From Hydrogenispora ethanolica (GTDB lineage Bacteria > Bacillota > UBA4882 > UBA8346), in the NCBI RefSeq assembly GCF_004340685.1, contig NZ_SLUN01000035.1:1-64000 (forward strand): a stretch of 64,000 nucleotides of DNA, read 5' to 3'. The position numbers and the translations under genes were made by a program. Each line of letters starts with the position of its first letter. Position 1 is the first letter of the stretch. Positions 51,609 to 60,792 of the stretch are shown here, in pieces. A model generated the notes under the pieces. It was not told where the DNA came from. It saw nothing but the letters and a program-made list of their open reading frames with translations, and did not search any database.

Positions 51609-51947
51609 TCACCTCACCATCAGAGTGTATAAAGACAAGGCCACGCCGGTCAAATATAATATGCCCATGAAGGCAATGTTTCCCGCTGGAATCGTGGCCA
51701 TAATCAAAGCCGTGACGTGAATAATGGTGAAAAACAGCGCAAAAGGAAAGAAATTGGCATAGTCCGGTTGAACCTTATTTGCCGGGACATCCTCACCGCA
51801 AGCATAAGGAGTCCCTTTTCCGGTGTATGCCCTGCCTTGGGCGGCCATCTTTGACCCGAGGAACATGAGGAGCATTCCAACCAGCAAAAAGATGACAAAA
51901 GCGACTGGCGGAAAAAGCATGATTTGTCCGAAGTTCATCTGGCTCAT
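51609..51947 (-). CDS. NuoA-like membrane subunit
   Basis: A 112-residue protein with three helices and the loop YACGEDVPANKVQPDYANFF, resembling the Cys-loop and following segment of NuoA. NuoA is typical of complex I and of Fpo but not of Ech, Mbh or formate hydrogenlyase enzymes as I know them. Finding it here beside a true NiFe catalytic subunit is the unusual point. It overlaps the NuoK-like stop by four bases. Confidence 0.82.
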   Translation of the reverse strand: MSQMNFGQIMLFPPVAFVIFLLVGMLLMFLGSKMAAQGRAYTGKGTPYACGEDVPANKVQPDYANFFPFALFFTIIHVTALIMATIPAGNIAFMGILYLTGVALSLYTLMVR

Positions 51948-52252
51948 CCTTTCAGTTTGGTCAGTTTACGAATGTCCAACGATTTGGTCCGTCTGTACGC
52001 TAACATCACAATCGCCAGGGCAATCGCGATGAAAACCACTTCCACCACGATCACGGTGATTGCCAAACTCTGGCCGAGAGCGATATTGCCATTGGCGGAC
52101 CCGGCTGTAACAATCGCCAACGTGACGGCCTTTCCCATTATCTCAAAACCGATCAGCATCCGGATCATGCTTTTGGCCGCGATTAATGCATAAATTCCGA
52201 TCACTAACAATAACACGACAAATGTCCAATCGACCGCGAAATAATTAACCAT
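51944..52252 (-). CDS. NuoK/MrpC-like membrane subunit
   Basis: A 102-residue protein with three helices. The two conserved membrane Glu of NuoK are present, in LIGFEIMGKAV and VVEVVFIA, which belong to the proton path. It overlaps the NuoJ-like gene by eight bases. Confidence 0.92.
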   Translation of the reverse strand: MVNYFAVDWTFVVLLLVIGIYALIAAKSMIRMLIGFEIMGKAVTLAIVTAGSANGNIALGQSLAITVIVVEVVFIAIALAIVMLAYRRTKSLDIRKLTKLKG

Positions 52253-52745
52253 TATTCTTCCCTCTCCTAAACAAGACTACCACGCCATAAACTCCCACCA
52301 ACATGATGGCAACCTGCCCGATGAGATCCAACCCGCGCACATTCCAAAGAATCTCCCCTACGGTTCGAGTCTCCTTCACGTGAGCCAAGGGGAAAGCCAC
52401 ATTCCAGCGGCCCAGATTGAACCAGAGCATCGTCCCGGCAACCAGCACCACAACCAACATCCAGGCAAAACGCTGGTAATGCTCTTCTTTTCTTTCCGAA
52501 CGCTCTTCGGGAGTCAGTACCCGGCTAAGACTGATAGTGTTAATGAATAATACGGTAATTAACCCGGCACAAACCGATAATTCAAATACCGCCGCCCATG
52601 GAGCGTTTAAGTCGAATAACAATAATGTCAAGCCGACACTGCATACGAGCAAGGCAATAGCGGCCCGTAAGAGATCAAACGTAAACACCGCCAAAAGTGC
52701 CGGGATTAAAAATAATCCGATTAGGATTAATAGATGGGTCCCCAT
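52245..52745 (-). CDS. NuoJ-like membrane subunit
   Basis: A 166-residue protein with five predicted helices. It shows FDLLRAAIALLVCSVGLTLL, a NuoJ-type start, and a C-terminal helix LIGQVAIMLVGVYGVVVLF. NuoJ contributes to the ion pathway next to NuoA and NuoK. It lies directly after the antiporter-like subunit gene at 52759. Confidence 0.85.
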   Translation of the reverse strand: MGTHLLILIGLFLIPALLAVFTFDLLRAAIALLVCSVGLTLLLFDLNAPWAAVFELSVCAGLITVLFINTISLSRVLTPEERSERKEEHYQRFAWMLVVVLVAGTMLWFNLGRWNVAFPLAHVKETRTVGEILWNVRGLDLIGQVAIMLVGVYGVVVLFRRGKNNG

Positions 52746-52758
52746 TTTTACACCTCCA

Positions 52759-54207
52759 TTACTTGACGATCAGTTCCAAGACCTTTTGGGCAGGAAGAAT
52801 TAAGTGATTGAAAAATACCGGATAAAAGAGGCCGGTTACGATCGCGATAGCCGCCAGCAGGATAGCAGGCCAGTAAAATGAGGGGGTAACTTCTTTTATC
52901 CCTTCCAACCCTTCCTTTACTTTACCGAAAAAGACCTCCCGCTGCAGAGTCAGCAAATAGGCCAATGTGATCACACTGGCGAATACGGCCAACATGGCGT
53001 AGACTGGAAAACCGGCCTGCCACAGTGCGATGATAATGACCAGCTTGCTCCAGAAACCGCCCAATGGCGGAATTCCGGCGGCGGAGAGTAAACCGATCAC
53101 CGAGGTTACGCCGGTAACCGGCATTCGTTTGGCTAACCCGCCCAATTTATCAAAGTTCCGGGTTCCCGTAGCCTGCTCGACTGCTCCTGCATTCACGAAA
53201 AGCAAAGATTTGAATACCGCGTGATTAAAAAAATGGAACATTGCGCCGAGCAATCCCAAAGGCGTCCCAACCGCAAAACCGGCCATGATATAGCCGATCT
53301 GACTAATGCTCGAAAACGCCAGCATCCGTTTGAAATCTTTCTGCCCGAGAGCAAAAAAGGCTCCCAAAATCATAGAGACGGATCCGAGGAATAGTACCAG
53401 GGATGTAAAAGACTTGGTGAAACCGAAGACTTCGATAATGACGCGCATCAAAGTGTACACACCGGCAATCTTGGTTACGATTCCGGCCAGCAAGATGGAG
53501 ACCGGCGCCGGAGCGGCGGTATATGCATCCGGGAGCCAGCCATGAAACGGCATGACTCCGGCTTTGAGGACAAAAGCGAAGGTGATCGCCGCCAGCGCCA
53601 ATTGAAAGCCGAGGCTATTCGACAATGCTCCTGCCTTCTTTAAAGCCGTGAAGGTTACATTCCCGGTCATTGCGAAAAGCAAAGCAATCCCTACTAACAA
53701 AATTGTAGTGGCCACCGCCGACAGCATCATGTATTTAAAAGAACCTTCAACTCCTAACTCATCCAGGCGGCTGGCAATAAGAATAAAAGCGCTAACTGAA
53801 AGAATTTCCAGAAAAACATAAAGTGAAAACAGGTCCGTTGCCATGACTAAACCATTCATACCAGTAATCGTCAGTAGCATCAGAGCGTAACACCCGGGCC
53901 GACGGTCTGGATTCCAAGGATAGCGGAATGAAAAAAAGGCTGCGACCAGAGCTACTAAGCTGATGGAAACCAATGCCACTAATGATAAACCGTCAATCCG
54001 GAGAGCCAAGTGACCCTCCCGCCAGACCTGAATGAGTCTGCCACTCCAATGAGCAGTTACTTGCTCATGAATCAGTGCGATGGAGTTCACCAATAAGAAA
54101 GAGGTAATGAGACCAATAACGATGGTTGCTCCTTGCTTCCAAATCTTGCGGAGAATCGGCATCAGTGCCGCTCCAAGCAAGGGGACGAAGATAAAGGCTA
54201 AAAGCAC
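52759..54207 (-). CDS. Antiporter-like membrane subunit 3 (NuoN/NuoM type)
   Basis: A 482-residue protein with about fourteen helices. The pumping residues of the family are visible: Glu in YVFLEILSVS, Lys in FVLKAGVMPFHGWLPDAY, and Lys/His in HFFNHAVFKSLLF. The loop GQKDFKRMLAFSSISQIGY is diagnostic. It is the smallest-spaced antiporter to the NuoJ gene and therefore probably the proximal one, as NuoN is in complex I. Confidence 0.92.
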   Translation of the reverse strand: MLLAFIFVPLLGAALMPILRKIWKQGATIVIGLITSFLLVNSIALIHEQVTAHWSGRLIQVWREGHLALRIDGLSLVALVSISLVALVAAFFSFRYPWNPDRRPGCYALMLLTITGMNGLVMATDLFSLYVFLEILSVSAFILIASRLDELGVEGSFKYMMLSAVATTILLVGIALLFAMTGNVTFTALKKAGALSNSLGFQLALAAITFAFVLKAGVMPFHGWLPDAYTAAPAPVSILLAGIVTKIAGVYTLMRVIIEVFGFTKSFTSLVLFLGSVSMILGAFFALGQKDFKRMLAFSSISQIGYIMAGFAVGTPLGLLGAMFHFFNHAVFKSLLFVNAGAVEQATGTRNFDKLGGLAKRMPVTGVTSVIGLLSAAGIPPLGGFWSKLVIIIALWQAGFPVYAMLAVFASVITLAYLLTLQREVFFGKVKEGLEGIKEVTPSFYWPAILLAAIAIVTGLFYPVFFNHLILPAQKVLELIVK

Positions 54208-54299
54208 AGTAATTTCCTCCTAATATATGTAGCAATAAACTTCGATAACGCCTGATGAATTGCGACATATTTCCTTGATCTAGAATCGTTCCCCGCGGA

Positions 54300-56138
54300 T
54301 CATCGGATAAACCAAGTAATATAAAAGACGATCAAGATTAAACCACCCACCGACCATGCAAGATAATTGCTATATAATCCATTATGAATCCTACGCAATG
54401 AACTGACCCTTGCCGCCACCGCGGGAGCAAAGCTTTGGAATACCCAATCAACCCCGCGATCGATTCGAAAGAGCGTCAATGCAAGAGGTTGGAATGCTTT
54501 TTTGCTTTGATCATAGGGATCAAAATACCTTTCCTCGGCTAAACGATAGATTGTCGCTAATCCGGGAAGCCGCCGGATATGATTGGCAGCCTCAACCGCC
54601 CGACCGGTTAATTTTACGCCAAGCCAATGATTGAGAATGCCTAGTACGGTCACTGCTACCGTCACCCAGAAGAGCCACCCCAAATTGAAGGCAAAGTGAA
54701 CTTCGGAGGCATGCTCTCCGAGACCCGTTGCAATTAAGGACGGCTTCACCAGCGTATTCAAAGGCCATGCCTGATAGATGCCAAAGAGAACGCAGCCGAT
54801 AGCTAAAATCGTTGCCGGCAACAGTAAGGTCCCCGAAGCTTCTTTGGCCTTTTCCGTATGAGCTGTTGAATTACCTAGAAATACCGCATGCCCTAACTTC
54901 AATGTTGTGGCTAATGTGATAAAGGCGCCGGCTACCGCCGCGAGAAAGAAAATTGGATAGCCAGCTTCAAGCGTACCCTCAAAAATCAATTCTTTGGATA
55001 CGAAACCGCTGAAAAGAGGAATCCCGCTTAGAGAAGCCGCTGTCACAATAAAGCAGACGAAGGTCCAAGGCATCTTTCGGCCTAAACCGCCTAATTTCCG
55101 AAGATCACTGGTTCCGGTCTGCTGCTCCACTGCTCCCGCTGTCAGAAAAAGAGCCGATTTATACATCGCATGATTGATCAGATGAAAGAGACCGCCGACC
55201 ACGCCCGCTGGCACGCCAGTCCCGATGCCTAGTACCATATAGCCGACTTGCCCAATGGCGCTGTAAGCTAAAAGACGCTTATAGTCATTTTGCACCAGAG
55301 CCATCATATCCGCGCAAATAATGGTAACCGCGCCTATCAGCATTACCACCAACCGCATGATAGGGTCCGGAGTGAAAAAGTCCAAAACGATCCGAGTGAC
55401 CAGATAAATTCCTAAAAGCTTCTCCACCGCGGAAGGAATCAAGGCCACAAAAGGCAAAGGAGCGTCCACTGCAGCATCCGGAATCCAGCTGTGAAACGGC
55501 ATAGCGCCCGCTTTTCCCAACGCACCAATGAGCAGTAATAGGAAAGCGACTCCATTCAGTCCGGTAGTTGTCAAATGAACATCGGTCATGACAAACGTTC
55601 CGGCTTGAACCCCGATCAGCATTATGCCCAACATTAAACAAAGATCGGTAAAACCGACAATGATGAAGGTTTTCATTCCGGTGCGATAGGAGCGTTCATG
55701 GCCAAGAGCGATCAATGCATAAAGCACGATCAAGAGCCCTTCCCAAAAGAAGATTAAGAGAACCAAGTTATTGGCTAAGACCGCTCCCATCGCCATGGCC
55801 TCTGCAATAAACAGGAAGCCATAGAACTGATTGTTGGTAGAACGGCCAGTCATATATTTTTGCGAATAAATTGCGATTAACAACGAAAAACCGGCGATGG
55901 CCATTGCCATAAATTGGCTAAATGCATACCAGCGCAGTTGAAAGTCGATACCAAATCCTACCCACGGGAGACGGAGGTCGATTTGCTTTCCCCAGAGTAG
56001 CAGCGGGAGAAAGAACAATCCTCCTGCGGTCAAAATCGCCAATACCGCTTGAAGGTATTTCATCCGGGATGGAACTGCCAATAAAATTAGGCCAATGACC
56101 GCCGGAATCAAAATCAGCGATAAAAGTATCTGGTCCAT
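54300..56138 (-). CDS. Antiporter-like membrane subunit 2 (NuoL type, long C-terminus)
   Basis: A 612-residue protein with about sixteen helices. Conserved segments are LIFFWEGLLIVLYAL (Glu), GALGKAGAMPFHSWIPDA (Lys), HLINHAMYKSALFLTAG, and VQNDYKRLLAYSAIGQVGY. An extra C-terminal part from about residue 500 resembles the NuoL extension carrying the lateral helix. A distal position in the pump arm is expected. Confidence 0.92.
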   Translation of the reverse strand: MDQILLSLILIPAVIGLILLAVPSRMKYLQAVLAILTAGGLFFLPLLLWGKQIDLRLPWVGFGIDFQLRWYAFSQFMAMAIAGFSLLIAIYSQKYMTGRSTNNQFYGFLFIAEAMAMGAVLANNLVLLIFFWEGLLIVLYALIALGHERSYRTGMKTFIIVGFTDLCLMLGIMLIGVQAGTFVMTDVHLTTTGLNGVAFLLLLIGALGKAGAMPFHSWIPDAAVDAPLPFVALIPSAVEKLLGIYLVTRIVLDFFTPDPIMRLVVMLIGAVTIICADMMALVQNDYKRLLAYSAIGQVGYMVLGIGTGVPAGVVGGLFHLINHAMYKSALFLTAGAVEQQTGTSDLRKLGGLGRKMPWTFVCFIVTAASLSGIPLFSGFVSKELIFEGTLEAGYPIFFLAAVAGAFITLATTLKLGHAVFLGNSTAHTEKAKEASGTLLLPATILAIGCVLFGIYQAWPLNTLVKPSLIATGLGEHASEVHFAFNLGWLFWVTVAVTVLGILNHWLGVKLTGRAVEAANHIRRLPGLATIYRLAEERYFDPYDQSKKAFQPLALTLFRIDRGVDWVFQSFAPAVAARVSSLRRIHNGLYSNYLAWSVGGLILIVFYITWFIR

Positions 56139-56141
56139 GGC

Positions 56142-57563
56142 TTAACTCCCTATCATTTGCCGTACGGCAAGTTGTATGAATTGACTTGGATAATGGATTA
56201 GCAATCCGCTGAGTAACGCAACTATAGCTAGAGTGCTGACTGCGACGAGCATTATGGGGGTTCCTTCCCGAGGCGTTTCGTGCTTCGTTTCCCCCATAAA
56301 AACGATTGTGAACACGCGGAACAAATAAAGAATCGTCAGCAACGAGCCCACCATGAATACCCCAGCCAGCCATGGATGACCGCTCTGTACCGTTCCACTG
56401 ATAATCATGTATTTGGCGAAAAACCCGCTAAAAGGCGGAATGCCCATTACTGACAACGAGCATAAAGCGAACGCGGCGGCAGTAACCGGCATCGATTTGG
56501 CAAGACCGCCCATTTTTCGAATGTCTTTCGTATGAACGGTATGCTCGACGATGCCGGCGCATAAAAATAAGCCACCCTTTGCCAAGGCGTGGGCTAAAAT
56601 AAAAAACAATCCGCCAGTGATTGCCAACGGGTTGTTCATGAACAATCCCAGGAATATGAATGCTAATTGACTGACGGTTGAGTAGGCGATAACCCTCTTA
56701 ATATCATTTTCGACTAAAGCCGCCCCTCCGGTTATTATCGCGCTGGCGGCGATGACCAGCGGCAAAACCTGATGCCATACCGCCCCGATTTCCAAAGTAC
56801 CCACAAAAATCCGGGCGAAAACAAAAACTCCGATTTTCACTAGCACTGCGGCATGGAGCAGTGCAGTCACAGGCGAGGGAGCAACACCGGCATCGGGCAG
56901 CCAGGTATGGAACGGCAAGGTTGCCGATTTGGAGAAAATACCAAACAGGATCAACAAAACTGCCAGATCGGAGGCGGTCTTTCCTTCCATTTGCTGAAGG
57001 TTGAATGTTCCAAAGTCGCCGTGCAGGATTATAAATCCCAGGAGCATGGCCAAAGCACCGAAGACCGTAACTAAAAAAGCCTTGTCAGCCCGCAGGCCCA
57101 CTTCCCGCTCCCGGTAAAACCCAATCAGACGCCAACTGCAGATCGATGAGATCTCCCAAAAAAGATAAATGAAGATCAGGTTCTTCGAGTAAACCAATCC
57201 CATCATGGCTCCTAAAAACAATACAACCATTAAGTAGTACTCATTCTGGTTTTCCTCATGTTTAATATATCCAAAAGAGTATAGCACAATAAAAAGACTT
57301 ACAAACGATGCTGAAAGCGCCATAAAGACGGCCAACGCGTCGGCCGTTAAATTCAGATCCAGGCCTAAAACCAAAGGGATGAATAGGTTGACTGTCCGAT
57401 TGGAAAGAATCAGACCCGTCAGCGAAGCCGAAGCTATAAAAGCCCCCGCCACCAGCAAAAAAGCAAGTAGATTTCTGAATTTTGGCGATATTCTACCGAT
57501 GAAAGGCAATGAAAAGGCGCCGATAATCGGCAGTAAAATCGCAAGCAACATCATGTTTCCCAT
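56142..57563 (-). CDS. Antiporter-like membrane subunit 1 (NuoM/NuoL type)
   Basis: A 473-residue protein with about fourteen helices. Key segments are LFWEISSICSWRLIGFY (Glu), GIFSKSATLPFHTWLPDAG (Lys), HALAKGGLFLCAGIVEHTVHT, and VENDIKRVIAYSTVSQLAF. It is the first gene of the operon, so three antiporter-type subunits are present, as in full complex I. The next gene starts three bases after the stop. Confidence 0.92.
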   Translation of the reverse strand: MGNMMLLAILLPIIGAFSLPFIGRISPKFRNLLAFLLVAGAFIASASLTGLILSNRTVNLFIPLVLGLDLNLTADALAVFMALSASFVSLFIVLYSFGYIKHEENQNEYYLMVVLFLGAMMGLVYSKNLIFIYLFWEISSICSWRLIGFYREREVGLRADKAFLVTVFGALAMLLGFIILHGDFGTFNLQQMEGKTASDLAVLLILFGIFSKSATLPFHTWLPDAGVAPSPVTALLHAAVLVKIGVFVFARIFVGTLEIGAVWHQVLPLVIAASAIITGGAALVENDIKRVIAYSTVSQLAFIFLGLFMNNPLAITGGLFFILAHALAKGGLFLCAGIVEHTVHTKDIRKMGGLAKSMPVTAAAFALCSLSVMGIPPFSGFFAKYMIISGTVQSGHPWLAGVFMVGSLLTILYLFRVFTIVFMGETKHETPREGTPIMLVAVSTLAIVALLSGLLIHYPSQFIQLAVRQMIGS

Positions 57564-57699
57564 TCTCTTTCCTCACTTGCCGAAATTTATCTATCGAAAC
57601 GGTCACGAAGACCCGCTGAAAAAATGGAAATTGGCAATCCCAAGATTGTCTCGAAACCTTACAAAGTTATGAAATATAAGGCTTTGCTCAACCACGTAT

Positions 57700-57727
57700 A
57701 TTTTACACTTCTTTCTGCATAAGTCAA
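57700..57727 (-). promoter_or_regulatory. Promoter of the hydrogenase operon
   Basis: On the minus strand TTGACT at 57727-57722 and TAAAAT at 57705-57700 are 16 bases apart. It drives transcription towards the antiporter gene that starts at 57563. The rest of the 57564-57845 gap shows no gene. Confidence 0.68.
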
Positions 57728-57845
57728 TTTAATTCTCTCTTAAAAAACTGCATCCGGCCAATTTTAGCTTTTTCTATTATCCCCCAATCTCCGGAGATAA
57801 AGCTTTACGCCGTTTTTGGTCTAAAAGCACAAACTCCTGCATAGG

Positions 57846-58967
57846 ATGATGATGCAGGAAAGGTGGATGGACTTGCCCGAACAAAAAGATAAGATAAAAC
57901 CGACCGGAGTTCCACATTGGTTTCTCTATGGTACTTTGGGCATCTTTTTAATGCTCCTCAGTGCCTTGGCGGTGATAGCTGTAAAATCAACCTCATTCTC
58001 AGCCAATTCATCGGGAATGATTTCGCAGTGGCAAAGTGGGCCCATCCGGCTTGACACTCAAACCAGCCGTTTTATCCTGCGTAAAACTCTTCCGGCTTTG
58101 GATCGTTCAGCCGGAGAGGACGACCCCTTTACTTTGCTCGAGTTTAACTGGTCTGAAATTTACTGGCGGTTGGCAGTGAATATTAAAAGCGCCTCTCCGC
58201 AAGAGATTCTCAAGGCACAACTACCGTTACTGGCGTTGATTAAACCAAAACCATTGCCTCCGGTCCGGATTATTCAGCATCCTGTTCCCAAGCCCGATAT
58301 GACGCCCCCTGTTAAGGAGTTTCCGCCGCTACTCAACGAGGCTCCCCTCGTTTTCATTTACCATTCGCATACTACAGAGTCATACCTTCCGGAGAGCGGG
58401 AAAGACCATACCCCCAACCAAAAAGGCGACATCGTAAAGGTCGGCAGTTACCTGCAGAAGATACTGGAGGAAAAATACGGCATTCGATGCATACACAACG
58501 AAGATATTCACGACACTTTTCCATTCCGCGATTCGTACAAAAGATCGCAAATTACCGTTATGAAGTATCTAAAAGAGTATCCCTCTTTCAAAGTAGTGCT
58601 GGACATTCATCGCGACGCTACGCCGGGGATCGACGCCACAGCGATCGTCAAAGGTCAGGAAACCGCGACAATCGCTATCGTGGTCGGGAGCGACAAAATG
58701 GGATTGGAACACCCCAACTGGCGCAAGAACCATCAATTTGCGACCGAGTTGGCTGACGCGATGAACCATTATTATCCGGGATTATGCAGCAAGGTAATTT
58801 TATCCGATGCCCGGTACAATCAGCATCTCCACGATCATTCCTTAATTATCGAGTTCGGCGACCAGAATTCCACCATCGAAAAGGTTTACCGGGCAGCCGA
58901 CCGGTTCGCCGAGATTTTAGTATCGGTCATGGATCAAGAAGCCACCCAAGCCAATCCAGGCCAGTAA
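57846..58967 (+). CDS. spoIIP: Stage II sporulation protein P (peptidoglycan amidase/endopeptidase)
   Basis: A 373-residue SpoIIP. One N-terminal membrane helix (about residues 27-47) is followed by a linker and the catalytic domain from about residue 165, with FIYHSHTTESY, KVVLDIHRDATP and a C-terminal LIIEFGD. SpoIIP works with SpoIID and SpoIIM to remodel peptidoglycan during engulfment. It is the clearest evidence that the organism makes, or descends from makers of, endospores. The start is uncertain among three tandem ATG codons. It is transcribed away from the hydrogenase operon. Confidence 0.93.
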   Translation: MMMQERWMDLPEQKDKIKPTGVPHWFLYGTLGIFLMLLSALAVIAVKSTSFSANSSGMISQWQSGPIRLDTQTSRFILRKTLPALDRSAGEDDPFTLLEFNWSEIYWRLAVNIKSASPQEILKAQLPLLALIKPKPLPPVRIIQHPVPKPDMTPPVKEFPPLLNEAPLVFIYHSHTTESYLPESGKDHTPNQKGDIVKVGSYLQKILEEKYGIRCIHNEDIHDTFPFRDSYKRSQITVMKYLKEYPSFKVVLDIHRDATPGIDATAIVKGQETATIAIVVGSDKMGLEHPNWRKNHQFATELADAMNHYYPGLCSKVILSDARYNQHLHDHSLIIEFGDQNSTIEKVYRAADRFAEILVSVMDQEATQANPGQ

Positions 58968-58974
58968 TAACCGT

Positions 58975-59107
58975 TAGAAGCCATGTGATAAAGTCTCTTT
59001 CCAAACGATTCGACTGGCAAGAGGATTTCAAAACGACTTTATCACTTGCTTTTCTGAGCTTTTGTGTTCACCCCGACCTTCGGACAGGGTTTATCACAAC
59101 GCTTTTA
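58975..59107 (-). repeat. Dispersed ~130-bp repeat, copy 5 (subfamily B), inverted orientation
   Basis: Starts seven bases after the spoIIP stop. Left-half sequence matches the other copies; the variable centre (ending TTTGGAAAGAGACTTTATC in element orientation) matches copy 1, not copies 2-4. TA occurs at both ends. It could act as a 3-prime structure for the spoIIP message. Confidence 0.92.
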
Positions 59108-59127
59108 GAAAGCGCCACGCTGTTTTG

Positions 59128-59155
59128 AAAGGCACGGTCTTACGACCGAGCCTTT
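59128..59155. terminator. Hairpin between repeat copy 5 and ferredoxin-domain gene
   Basis: AAAGGC-A-CGGTC at 59128-59139 pairs with GACCG-A-GCCTTT at 59144-59155. T-runs are short on both sides, so it is a weak convergent terminator candidate. Confidence 0.5.
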
Positions 59156-59165
59156 CCATCCCCAG

Positions 59166-59888
59166 TTAAGCTTGTTGAATCTCGCCGTTAATCGTGATCG
59201 TTGCCTCATAAAAAGGTACCTGGGCTCCGGATCGCTGTAGAGCTTCCTTTACCAGGCGAACCAAACCGAAGCAGCAGGGAACCTCCATATGGGCCACGGT
59301 TACGCTATTGAGGTCGTTTTTGCGGAAGATTTCCGTCAATTTTTCCAGATAACCTTGGCTATCATCCAATTTGGGGCAACCGATGATCAAAGAACGGCCC
59401 TTTAAAAACCGGCGGTGAAAATCGGGATAAGCAAAAGGCACACAGTCGGCGGCGATCAATAGATCAGCGTCCTTAAAATAAGGGGCCGTCACCGGAACCA
59501 ATTCGAGTTGAACCGGCCATTGCCGCAATTCGGGCCGCGGTCCGGACGAAAGACCTTGCTCCGGCTGTGAAACCGGCTCCTCACGCAGCACCATCATCCG
59601 GGAGCCCGGGCAGCCTGCGTGTTTAACCGGCTCGCGGCCCGCACTCCGCTTGGAAAGATGTTGATGTACTGCGTCCTCATTAAATTCATCCGCATCCCGC
59701 TCAATAATTTGGAGCGCTCCCTGGGGGCACTCTCCCAAACAAGCTCCTAAACCATCGCAATATTGATCTTTGACCAAACGGGCTTTCCCGTCAATAATCT
59801 GCAGAGCGCCTTCGGCACACGACGGAACGCATAAACCACAACCATTGCACTTTTCTTCGTCGATCTGAATAATTTTTCGCATTGTCAT
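59166..59888 (-). CDS. 4Fe-4S ferredoxin-domain protein
   Basis: A 240-residue protein with two N-terminal [4Fe-4S] motifs, CNGCGLCVPSC and CDGLGACLGEC, in the first 60 residues. A Cys-containing linker (AGCPGSRM) and a C-terminal domain of about 120 residues (LLIAADCVPFAYPDFHRRF, IIGCPKLDD, VPCCFGLVRLV) follow. Similar proteins are found next to Crp/Fnr regulators in anaerobes, but I do not know the function. An FNR-type box lies about 70 bases upstream. Confidence 0.8.
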   Translation of the reverse strand: MTMRKIIQIDEEKCNGCGLCVPSCAEGALQIIDGKARLVKDQYCDGLGACLGECPQGALQIIERDADEFNEDAVHQHLSKRSAGREPVKHAGCPGSRMMVLREEPVSQPEQGLSSGPRPELRQWPVQLELVPVTAPYFKDADLLIAADCVPFAYPDFHRRFLKGRSLIIGCPKLDDSQGYLEKLTEIFRKNDLNSVTVAHMEVPCCFGLVRLVKEALQRSGAQVPFYEATITINGEIQQA

Positions 59889-59958
59889 ATGAATCCACTC
59901 CTCTATCGCTTAAATTGGAAGCTTTAAACATAATATAACAATCCCGCTGCGAAAAATC

Positions 59959-59974
59959 TTTGATCTAGATCAAA
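59959..59974. promoter_or_regulatory. FNR/CRP-type binding site
   Basis: The perfect palindrome TTTGATCTAGATCAAA contains TTGAT-N4-ATCAA, the FNR consensus. It lies between the regulator gene and the ferredoxin-domain gene, which points to direct control of the latter by the adjacent regulator. Confidence 0.78.
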
Positions 59975-59982
59975 AACAGCTA

Positions 59983-60675
59983 TCATTCTTGCATGGCCTG
60001 TAGTTTTTCCCAGTCGAGTATCCGTAGCGAACGCCGTCCCTCTCCCCCGATCACCCCGGCTTTCTTTAACTTGGCCAGACTCCGGGAGAGCGTCTCCGGG
60101 GTCATTCCGAGGTTTTGCGCGAGTTCCCCTTTGGAGATTGTCAACCATAGTTCCCGTGTTTCCGGAGATACGGCGAGACATTGCTGATACAGGTATTTTG
60201 CCAATTTGACCGGAGCCTCGTCCAGCGAAAGCGTGGCCAAAAGCTGGTTGAAATGCCGTAAGCGCTGCGATAAGACCGCCAACAGATCCAGCGCCATTTG
60301 GGGTTGGCTTTGAATTAGATTCATGAGCGCGCTGCGCTGGATTACGCATACCTCAGCGTCAGTCAAAGCAATACACGTGGCCGGGTAGTCCGTTCCGGTG
60401 AACACTGCCACTTCGCCGACGGGTTCATGCGGGCCAATGACATGTAAAATTTGTTCTTTGCCGGTAGTCGATAGCTTAACCACTTTTACCCGGCCTGAAC
60501 CAACCAGCGTAAACTCAAGGGCGGGAGAACCTTCTGAGAAGATCAAATCGCCTTTGGCATAAAAACGGCGGACCGCCAATTGCGCCAAGGCGGATAACCG
60601 CTCTGGCTCGAGCGCACCGAACAATTGCGAGGACCGTAACATCGACTCAACTGTTAACTGATTTTTTCCAGGCAT
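59983..60675 (-). CDS. Crp/Fnr-family transcriptional regulator
   Basis: A 230-residue regulator. The cyclic-nucleotide-type beta-roll (FSEGSPALEFTLVGSGRVKV, GPHEPVGEVAVFTG) covers about residues 20-125, followed by the dimer helix and a winged helix (ISKGELAQNLGMTPETLSRSLAKL). It lacks the N-terminal Cys cluster of FNR, so it does not sense oxygen through iron-sulfur by that route; heme or another signal is possible. AAGGAG precedes the ATG at 60675. Confidence 0.9.
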   Translation of the reverse strand: MPGKNQLTVESMLRSSQLFGALEPERLSALAQLAVRRFYAKGDLIFSEGSPALEFTLVGSGRVKVVKLSTTGKEQILHVIGPHEPVGEVAVFTGTDYPATCIALTDAEVCVIQRSALMNLIQSQPQMALDLLAVLSQRLRHFNQLLATLSLDEAPVKLAKYLYQQCLAVSPETRELWLTISKGELAQNLGMTPETLSRSLAKLKKAGVIGGEGRRSLRILDWEKLQAMQE

Positions 60676-60753
60676 CCGAAACTCCTTCGCTTTTACTGTG
60701 TGAGAAGTCTCCATCGAATATTCTCAATTTCAAGCGTTCGGCAGCATTTCGAT

Positions 60754-60787
60754 AAAAAAAGAACAAACCCCCTCTTGCGAGGGGGTT
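60754..60787 (-). terminator. Terminator of the infC-rpmI-rplT operon
   Basis: On the minus strand AACCCCCTC, loop GCAA, GAGGGGGTT, then a T-rich tail ending in seven T residues. It follows the rplT stop directly. Confidence 0.95.
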
Positions 60788-60792
60788 TCGAA

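Noticed and set aside
47593-57563. Ordinary respiratory complex I (NADH or quinone type)
   Set aside because: The NuoD-like protein has all four nickel-binding Cys and a cleavable tail, a maturation protease is co-encoded, and NuoE/F/G are absent.
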